A stretch of DNA of 64,000 bases, taken from positions 62,001 to 126,000 of the forward strand of contig NZ_JOAG01000036.1 of assembly GCF_000725485.1 (NCBI RefSeq). The letters are read 5' to 3'. Positions 58,125 through 64,000 of this stretch are shown piece by piece. The notes beneath the pieces were generated by a model that had not been told where the DNA came from, did not search any database, and saw nothing but the letters and a program-made list of their open reading frames with translations. Made by a program: the position numbers and the translations under genes. Positions within the stretch are counted from its first letter, which is position 1, and the number at the start of each line of letters is the position of its first letter. The stretch is from Nonomuraea candida (GTDB lineage: Bacteria > Actinomycetota > Actinomycetes > Streptosporangiales > Streptosporangiaceae).

Positions 58125-61100
58125 CCGAGCGCCGCGCCGCGTCCACCCAGCGCGGCACGCCCACCCGCTGGGCCACCTCCAGCGCCTTCTCGTAGTGCTC
58201 GCGCGCGGCGTCCGGCTGCCCCAGGCGGATGGCCAGGTCGCCGAGGGTCAGCGCCACCGGCCACAGCGCGACCACGCCGGTGCCCGCGCCCGCCACCCGG
58301 TCGGCGAACGGCTTGAGCTTGTCGTAGCAGTCGACCATCCGCTCGCGGTCGTCGAGCAGCATCCCGGCCAGCGCCCGCCAGGTCATCACCAGCTCGTACA
58401 GGAAGTCGGGGCGCACCGGCGGCCTGGTCGCGGCCACGGCCTTGGCGTCGTTGAGGTGCCCGGCCGAGGCCAGGGCCAGCGCGTAGGCGTCGAGCGTCCA
58501 CTTGGCGCCGCGCAGGTGGGCGTCGGCCAGCGGCTCGACCATCTCGGCCGCCCGCCCCGCCACCAGGTGCAGGCAGAACGTCGTGATCAGCGGCAGGTCC
58601 TGGCGGCCCTCCAGCATGCCCGCCCGCGCCGACACCCTGGCCGCCTCGCGGTAGGCGCGCTCGGCGCCCTCGTAGTCGCCGGCGATCATGAGCCGCTGCC
58701 CGGAGTACCAGACGACGACCGCGGCGGGCGCGGACAGGTCGTACTGCTTGGCCAGCCGGTCGGCGGCGGCGGCGTGCTCGTCGGCCGCGGCGAACTCGCC
58801 CCTGGCCGCCGCGCACTCCAGCAGCACCAGGTGGGCCAGCGCCTGCGTGGCCATCTGCCCCGAGCGCTGCGCGACCTCCAGCAGCTCCCTGCCGATGCTC
58901 TCGCGCGAGTCGACGGCCGGGATGTCGTAGGACTGCCGCAACCGGGCGCTCAGCGCCGCCGCGATCAGCGCCGGGTCGCCGTTCTGCCGGGCCAGCTCCA
59001 GCGCCTCCAGCGAGGCCTGCCGCCCGCGCTCGGGCGAGGAGGAGCCCTCCAGCTCCAGGGCCAGCGTGGTCAGCAGGCTCGCCCGCAGCCGCTGCTCGCC
59101 CTGGGGCAGCTCCATGAGCGCCTTCTCGGTGACGTCCACGATCTCCCACGCGGTGCGGGTGAAGTCGCGCGCCATGCCCTTGTGCGGCACGGCCAGGGAG
59201 GCCGCCACCTTCGCGGTGATCTCCAGGTCGCCCAGCGGCAGCGCGGCGTCCATGGCCTTGCGGCGCAGCAGCCGCGCGGCCGTCATGTCGCCGCACAGCG
59301 CCAGCGCCCTGATCTGGCGCAGCATCAGCCGCAGCCGCTCCTTGGCCCGCTCGGGCTGCTCGCCCTGGTCCTCGGTGCGGGACCGGTCGAAGGCCGCGAT
59401 GGCCTGCTCCCACAGGGAGGCCGCCTCGCGGTGCGCGAAGCGCCGCTCGGCCTGCTCGGCAGCCAGCCCGGCGTAGTGCACGGCCTTGCCCGCCGCGTCG
59501 GCCAGGTAGTAGTGGTGGGCCAGCGCCGCCACGTCGGAGGGCGCGTGCTGCTCGATGACCGCCGCGACGGCGGCGTGCAGCCGGGTGCGGCGCAGCCGGG
59601 AGGCGTCGGAGTAGATCGTGTCGCGCACCAGGTCGTGGTCGAAGCGCAGCAGCCCCGGCCCCGGCTCGGTCACCAGCCCGGCCAGCAGCGCCGCCTCGAC
59701 GGCCTCGATCACCGCCTCCTCGTCGCCCGCGACGGCGATCAGCACGTCGAGGTCGACGTCGCGGCCGATCACCGCGGCCTGCAGCAGGATCTGCTGCGCC
59801 CCGGCGGGCAGCCGCGAGATGCGCCGCCGCAGCACGTCGCGCACGCCGGAGGGCACCCGCGAGAGCACCTCGGTGGCGCTGGCCCGGTCGGCCGCGCCCT
59901 CGGCGTCGAGCAGGCGCACGGTCTCGCGGACGAAGAACGGGTTGCCGCCGGTGCGCTCGACGATCGACTCGACCGCGTCCTCGTCGATCTCGCGTACGCA
60001 GGTGGCCCTGACCAGCTCGGCCACCGCCTTCGGGTCGAGCCCCGACAGCCCCACCCGGACCGGGCCGAGCCTGGCCAGGGCGGCCAGCACGTCGGACTGG
60101 CGGTCGTCGAGCTCGCTCTCCCTGCACGTCACCACGAGCAGCACCCGGCTGGTCGCCAGCAGGCTCGGCAGCGCGCGCAGCAGGGCGAGCGTCTGGTCAT
60201 CGGCCCAGTGCAGGTCCTCCAGCGTCAGCAGCACGGGGCCGCGCCGGGCCACCCCGGCCAGGTAGCCGCCGACCGCCCGGTGCAGCCGGAAGCCGCCCGA
60301 CGCCTCGTCCTCGTCGGGGTCGGGCGCGGCGTCGTCGATCAGCGGCGCGAGGAGCTGCGCGTATTCGCCGGCGCCGGTCGTGCCGATGAGCGTGCGCAGG
60401 ATCTCCACCCAGGCCCAGCCGGGCGGGGTGGCGCTGGAGTCGGGGCAGGCGCCGGAGGCGGTGATCCAGCCGTCGGCGCCGAGCCGGCCTTCGAGCTGGC
60501 GCAGCAGCGTGGTCTTTCCCGCGCCGGCGACGCCGGCCACGATCGCGACCTGGAAGCGGCCCGTGCGGGAGGCGGCCGTGGTCAGCCTGGCCAGCTCGGC
60601 GTCGCGGCCGACGAACGGCTCGGGCTCCAGCGGCGGCGGCTCGACGGGCGCGGCCGGGCGCGGCGGCCAGGTGTCGGAGACGGGCGCGGCGGGCCTCGGG
60701 GCCCGCGCGGGCGCGGCCAGCTCCAGCTCGGGTGACTGGGCCAGGATGTCGGACTCCAGCTTGCGCAGCGCGGGGCCCGGGTCGATGCCGAGCTCGTCGG
60801 CCAGGATGTTCCGCGCCCTGCGCAGCGCGGCCAGCGCGTCGCCCTGGCGGCCGCAGCGGTAGAGGCCGAGCGCCAGCAGCCGCCAGCCCTCCTCGCGCAG
60901 CGGGTGCTCGGTGGTGAGCGCCTCCAGGTCGGGGACGGTCTCGGCGTGCAGGCCGAGCCGCAGGCCGGTGTCGGCGTGCCGCTCGCGGGCGACCAGGCGC
61001 AGCTCGGTCAGCCGGTTGACCTCGGCCTCGGCCCACGGCTGGTCGGCGAAGTCGGAGTAGGGGGTGCCGCGCCACAACCCCAGCGCCTTCTCCAGGCGGC

Positions 61101-61497
61101 CGCGCGCGGACTGCGGGTCGCCCTCCTCCAGGTGCTCGCCGGCGGCCCGGACGAGCTGCTCGAACCGGAGCGCGTCGACCTGGTCGGAGGCCACGCGCAG
61201 GGCGTAGCCGCTGGCCACCGTCACCAGCAGCCGGTTGGGGCCGCCGCGCGGGCGGCCGGGCTCCAGCACCCTGCGCAGGCGCGAGATGTAGACCTGCAGA
61301 CCCGACTGCGCGCCCTTCGCCGCGTCGTCGTCCCACAGGTCGTAGAGAAGCGTGTCAACGGGCACGACCTGGCCTCTGGCCACGAGAAGCCGGGCGAGGA
61401 CGGCCCGCTGCCGCAACCCGCCGAGGTCGAGTTCGTCGTCGTGTTCGTACGCCTCGACTGGCCCCAGAACTCGGAACGCCACCATGTCAGCCGCCAC
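58093..61497 (-). CDS. BTAD / AfsR-like transcriptional regulator with ATPase and TPR domains
   Basis: 1134 residues from GTG 61497; ATG 61485 is an equally good start (MVAFRVLGPVEAY). Residues 5-100 are an OmpR-like winged helix (LGGLRQRAVLARLLVARGQVVPVDTL), and residues 105-250 a BTAD domain. An NTPase follows with Walker A GVAGAGKTT (322-330) and Walker B LLTLEDLHWADD, then TPR-like helices from about 690 to 1110. This is the AfsR/SARP-large family. Actinomycete relatives switch on secondary metabolism or stress genes. No biosynthetic cluster is visible beside it, so its targets are elsewhere. Confidence 0.9.
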   Translation of the reverse strand: MAADMVAFRVLGPVEAYEHDDELDLGGLRQRAVLARLLVARGQVVPVDTLLYDLWDDDAAKGAQSGLQVYISRLRRVLEPGRPRGGPNRLLVTVASGYALRVASDQVDALRFEQLVRAAGEHLEEGDPQSARGRLEKALGLWRGTPYSDFADQPWAEAEVNRLTELRLVARERHADTGLRLGLHAETVPDLEALTTEHPLREEGWRLLALGLYRCGRQGDALAALRRARNILADELGIDPGPALRKLESDILAQSPELELAAPARAPRPAAPVSDTWPPRPAAPVEPPPLEPEPFVGRDAELARLTTAASRTGRFQVAIVAGVAGAGKTTLLRQLEGRLGADGWITASGACPDSSATPPGWAWVEILRTLIGTTGAGEYAQLLAPLIDDAAPDPDEDEASGGFRLHRAVGGYLAGVARRGPVLLTLEDLHWADDQTLALLRALPSLLATSRVLLVVTCRESELDDRQSDVLAALARLGPVRVGLSGLDPKAVAELVRATCVREIDEDAVESIVERTGGNPFFVRETVRLLDAEGAADRASATEVLSRVPSGVRDVLRRRISRLPAGAQQILLQAAVIGRDVDLDVLIAVAGDEEAVIEAVEAALLAGLVTEPGPGLLRFDHDLVRDTIYSDASRLRRTRLHAAVAAVIEQHAPSDVAALAHHYYLADAAGKAVHYAGLAAEQAERRFAHREAASLWEQAIAAFDRSRTEDQGEQPERAKERLRLMLRQIRALALCGDMTAARLLRRKAMDAALPLGDLEITAKVAASLAVPHKGMARDFTRTAWEIVDVTEKALMELPQGEQRLRASLLTTLALELEGSSSPERGRQASLEALELARQNGDPALIAAALSARLRQSYDIPAVDSRESIGRELLEVAQRSGQMATQALAHLVLLECAAARGEFAAADEHAAAADRLAKQYDLSAPAAVVVWYSGQRLMIAGDYEGAERAYREAARVSARAGMLEGRQDLPLITTFCLHLVAGRAAEMVEPLADAHLRGAKWTLDAYALALASAGHLNDAKAVAATRPPVRPDFLYELVMTWRALAGMLLDDRERMVDCYDKLKPFADRVAGAGTGVVALWPVALTLGDLAIRLGQPDAAREHYEKALEVAQRVGVPRWVDAARRSVSSSPGNGRS

Positions 61498-61563
61498 GCT
61501 ATGCGGGCCTGCGAATCACGCACAAGGCCCGTGGTCGATTAGCACGCGATGGGTTTGGGATTG

Positions 61564-62625
61564 TCACTGAGTGGCCTTCGAGATCGCGGACGGGGGCTCC
61601 GCGCCGGCGTTCCGGCCGTTGCGCCTGCGCAGGAGCGCCCATGCGCCCAGTGCCAGGCCGCCGAACGGGATCTCGATAGTGTAAGTCCAGAAGCCGAAGA
61701 GCAGTGCGGCGGCGGTCGCCGGGGCGGCGGCCACGCCGAACGCGGTGGTGAGCAGCACCACGACCCCGCCCTCCATGATGCCCGCGCCGCTGGGCGTGAT
61801 CAGGGCGCTGGTGAGCACGCGCGACAGGGCGAAGACGGCGATCGACTGGGCCAGGCCGGGCCAGGCGCCGGTGACCTGGAGGCAGACGGCCATGATCGCC
61901 CACTGGAAGCCAAGGAAGAACACCATGCCCAGCGACAGCCCCGCCCACCGGGTCCGCACGACGCCCGCCGTGTCGGCGCGCAGCCGGTGGAACGCCTCGG
62001 AGGCGTGGAACCTCAGCCGCAGCAGCCGGGTCACCGCGTCGATGCCCTTGCCGAGCCAGAGCGCCGCGCGCTCCCAGTAGAGCGCGACGGCCACGACCAC
62101 GCAGAGCACGAGGATGGAGATCGCGCCCGTCCAGCCCGCCTTGGCCACGGTCGCGTTGGGCGCCTGCCCGGCCATCAGCAGCGCGATGATCCCGACGGCG
62201 GGCAGGATGAACCGGAACAACGTGTTCCACACGCCGCTGACCAGCGTCATGACCACGAAGGCGCGGCTGGTGAAGCCCCAGCCCTTGGTCATCGCCCACG
62301 ACAGCGCCACGCCCACCGCGCCGCCGAACGGCAGCAGGTTGCTGACCGCGCTGCCGGCCGCGTTGAGCGCCAGGCCCTGGAGGTTGTTCAGCCCGGGCAG
62401 GGAGTTGGTCAGCACGAACGTGTACGCCAGCAGGCTCAGCAGCCACAGCCCGGCCATCAGCGTGATCTCGCCGGCGTCGAGCGTGCCGAACACCCTGCCG
62501 ATCTCGCCCCAGGAGACCGGCTTGCCGGTGAGCGCCTGCACGATCTGCGGCAGGTAGACCACCAGCAGCACGGCCAGGCCGAGCGACAGCACGGACAGGG
62601 CGATCTGGAGCCACTTGTTCTTCAT
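61564..62625 (-). CDS. Lysylphosphatidylglycerol-synthase-TM / flippase-like protein
   Basis: 353 residues from ATG 62625. About eight membrane segments, with SVLSLGLAVLLVVYLPQIVQAL, ALNAAGSAVSNLLPFGGAVGVALSW and TPSGAGIMEGGVVVLLTTAFG, the last corresponding to the conserved PxGxGxxEG-like signature of the LPG_synthase_TM (UPF0104) family. It lacks the C-terminal synthase domain, so a lipid-linked-precursor flippase is a better guess than lysyl-PG synthesis. Adjacent to a PIG-L deacetylase gene on the same strand. Confidence 0.83.
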   Translation of the reverse strand: MKNKWLQIALSVLSLGLAVLLVVYLPQIVQALTGKPVSWGEIGRVFGTLDAGEITLMAGLWLLSLLAYTFVLTNSLPGLNNLQGLALNAAGSAVSNLLPFGGAVGVALSWAMTKGWGFTSRAFVVMTLVSGVWNTLFRFILPAVGIIALLMAGQAPNATVAKAGWTGAISILVLCVVVAVALYWERAALWLGKGIDAVTRLLRLRFHASEAFHRLRADTAGVVRTRWAGLSLGMVFFLGFQWAIMAVCLQVTGAWPGLAQSIAVFALSRVLTSALITPSGAGIMEGGVVVLLTTAFGVAAAPATAAALLFGFWTYTIEIPFGGLALGAWALLRRRNGRNAGAEPPSAISKATQ

Positions 62626-62675
62626 CGGAGTCCAGTCTGCCGGGTTCCGGCGGGCGGCCTCGTCGTTCTGAAGGA

Positions 62676-63494
62676 CTAGGTGGGCCACCGGTCGAAGGGA
62701 TGAGTGAGGCGGGCGCCCGGGGGGAGGTCGCGGCGGACGAACCACTCGGTGCCGAAGACGTAACGGTAGAGGGGGCGGGGGACCTTCAGCATGACGGCGA
62801 GGGTGCGGTCGCTGTCGCCGCCGCTGGCCTGGGAGGCGTGCGCGGCCATGGAGGCCCGCTTCTGCCTGGTGTATTTCCGGACGTTGACGCGGTGGGTGAT
62901 CACGTCACCCGGTGAGTACGCGCTCTCGAACGTGCGCACGTCGAACTCCGGCGGGAACGTGTAGAACCGGCCCGCCACCCGCAGCAGCCACAGCAGCGGG
63001 TCACGGTTGACCGTCGCCTCCAGGACGATCTCCGTGCCCGCGATCTCCGCCGCCCGCTTGCCCACCCGGTGCACCTGCACGTGGTCGGGATGGCCGTAGC
63101 CGCCCGCCGGGTCGTAGATGGCCAGCAGGTCGGCCCGCTCTTCCTGGAGGATCGCGGCCAGCGCCTTGGCGGCCTCCTCGCTGTCGGCGTCGATGAAGGC
63201 GTTGTCGGGCCGCTCCTCGGCGACGCCGCCCTTGGGGCTCAGCCCCGAGTCGCCGTAGCCGAGGCACTCGACGCGGGCGCAGCCGAGCAGCGCGGCCGAT
63301 TCGTACAGCTCTTTGAGCCGGGTCTCGCCCAGCGCCTCGCCGGGCGCCATCTCGGCCAGGCCGCGCTCGCCCGCCGTGGCCACCACGAGCACCACGCGGT
63401 GGCCCTCGGCCGCGAGCATCGCCATGGTGCCCGCCGTCAGCAGGGCCTCGTCGTCGGGGTGGGCATGGAAGAACACAGCGGTACGTGGAGGCAC
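62676..63494 (-). CDS. PIG-L / LmbE family deacetylase
   Basis: 272 residues from GTG 63494. The zinc-binding AHPDDE (11-16) and the later GHPDHVQVHRVG are complete, and the ECLGYGDSGLSPKGG loop holds the usual aspartate. It deacetylates an N-acetylglucosamine-bearing substrate. MshB and Mca of the mycothiol pathway belong to this family, but the divergent GT4 gene and adjacent flippase suggest a glycolipid or glycan instead. Divergent promoter of only 23 bp with the glycosyltransferase. Confidence 0.85.
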   Translation of the reverse strand: MPPRTAVFFHAHPDDEALLTAGTMAMLAAEGHRVVLVVATAGERGLAEMAPGEALGETRLKELYESAALLGCARVECLGYGDSGLSPKGGVAEERPDNAFIDADSEEAAKALAAILQEERADLLAIYDPAGGYGHPDHVQVHRVGKRAAEIAGTEIVLEATVNRDPLLWLLRVAGRFYTFPPEFDVRTFESAYSPGDVITHRVNVRKYTRQKRASMAAHASQASGGDSDRTLAVMLKVPRPLYRYVFGTEWFVRRDLPPGARLTHPFDRWPT

Positions 63495-63517
63495 AAGCCC
63501 AGATTAGTGTGGGAGGC

Positions 63518-64000
63518 GTGCGGATCTTTCACGTGAGTGACTGTTACCTGCCGCGTCTCGGGGGGATCGAGGTCCAGGTCGCCGACCTCGTGCGCACCCA
63601 GCGGGAGGCGGGACACGAGGTGTCGGTGGCCACGGCGACCAGGGGGGAGCCGCTGCCCGGGGTGCACAGGATCGTCGCGAGGATGCCGTTCGACCTGCCC
63701 GTGCACCCGTTCGGGGTGGGCCATCTCACACGCCGGATCACCTCCGGCCGGCCCGACGTGGTGCACGTCCACGCGGGCGCCGTCTCGCCGTTCGCCTGGC
63801 AGGGCGTGCGCGCCGCGTTCCGCGCCGGGGTGCCGTGCGTGGTGACCGTGCACAGCATGTGGGACCCGGTCACGCGGGCGCTCTACCGGCTGCTGCGGCT
63901 GGCCTTCGGCTGGCAGCGGTGGCGGCTGGTGGCCACGACGGTCAGCAACGCCGCCGCCGTCCCGATCCGCTCGGTGGCCGGGCCGGGGGTGCCGGTGCGC
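63518..64000 (+). CDS. GT4 glycosyltransferase, N-terminal part
   Basis: 161 residues are visible from GTG 63518 before the window ends. RIFHVSDCYLPRLGGIEVQVADLVRTQREAGHEVSV is the N-terminal Rossmann of GT-B fold, followed by RPDVVHVHAGAVSPFAWQGV and VVTVHSMWDP, as in family 4 retaining transferases. The EX7E catalytic motif lies beyond the window. TAGTGT ends 7 nt before the start, so a leaderless transcript is possible. It is divergent from the PIG-L deacetylase gene. Confidence 0.88.
   Translation, partial: MRIFHVSDCYLPRLGGIEVQVADLVRTQREAGHEVSVATATRGEPLPGVHRIVARMPFDLPVHPFGVGHLTRRITSGRPDVVHVHAGAVSPFAWQGVRAAFRAGVPCVVTVHSMWDPVTRALYRLLRLAFGWQRWRLVATTVSNAAAVPIRSVAGPGVPVR

Noticed and set aside
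58093..61497. Pathway-specific regulator of a biosynthetic gene cluster
   Set aside because: No PKS, NRPS, terpene or RiPP genes are found in the window.
62676..64000. mshB and mshA of mycothiol synthesis
   Set aside because: The family level fits, but both families are large, the GT4 gene is cut by the window edge, and the neighbouring flippase points to another product.

Overview
The window is about 64 kb of very GC-rich actinobacterial chromosome. GTG starts, leaderless-looking promoters, Pro/Thr-rich extracellular kinases, PdxR-like and IdeR-like operators and a three-gene WhiJ-like cluster point to a sporulating actinomycete. A Streptosporangiales (Nonomuraea-like) origin is my inference from gene style, not proven. 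There are no phage, IS, CRISPR or plasmid hallmarks. One tRNA gene (tRNA-His) is present. Both ends cut a gene: a Cu/Zn superoxide dismutase-like tail on the left and a GT4 glycosyltransferase head on the right.

Layout. (1) 0-11.8 kb, mixed housekeeping and stress: SOD tail, a decayed pirin pseudogene, a DUF234-type ATPase with a perfect 15-bp inverted-repeat operator, an SPFH / ribbon-helix-helix / GPP34 / DUF418 run, GNAT and amidohydrolase, a GntR-TetR fusion regulator, hemolysin III, a MecA-type penicillin-binding protein and a spermidine-synthase-like protein. (2) 12-19.4 kb, regulators and metabolism: small protein / DUF6879 / XRE-DUF5753 cluster, a structured leader before an HdeD-like membrane protein, lysine 6-transaminase, an NDH-2-like oxidoreductase, an XRE-flavoprotein fusion, an orphan LuxR-type HTH, and tRNA-His. 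(3) 19.4-29.3 kb: oligoribonuclease, then a signalling cluster on the minus strand of two transmembrane Ser/Thr kinases, a membrane pseudokinase and a DUF2510 membrane protein; then a divergent PNPOx / PdxR-like pair with three recognisable PdxR boxes.

(4) 29.3-47.6 kb is a cell-envelope polysaccharide region: two paralogous CelD/FemAB-like acyltransferases, a DegT aminotransferase, a GH39-like membrane-anchored glycosidase, an AT3 acyltransferase, two GT2 glycosyltransferases, a NodB deacetylase, a Wzx-like flippase and an 1123-residue polymerase candidate. ATGA/GTGA overlaps tie many of these genes together. No initiating sugar-phosphate transferase is seen, so it may lie elsewhere. (5) 47.8-51.3 kb: an ECF sigma factor fused to a zinc-finger anti-sigma-like module and a membrane/extracellular domain, next to a solute-binding/VWA protein whose end is lost in a 21-G homopolymer that looks like an assembly fault. 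(6) 51.4-64 kb: cation transporter, DUF4184, TrmH methyltransferase, small repeats, secreted proteins, D,D-carboxypeptidase, a DedA-family protein behind an IdeR-type iron box, a large BTAD/AfsR-like regulator, and a flippase-like protein, PIG-L deacetylase and GT4 glycosyltransferase group.

The parts I consider least described are the kinase/pseudokinase cluster, the ECF-zinc-finger-membrane fusion, the ATPase with its own operator, and the structured leader before the HdeD-like gene. All functions are read from sequence features alone; no database search was run.
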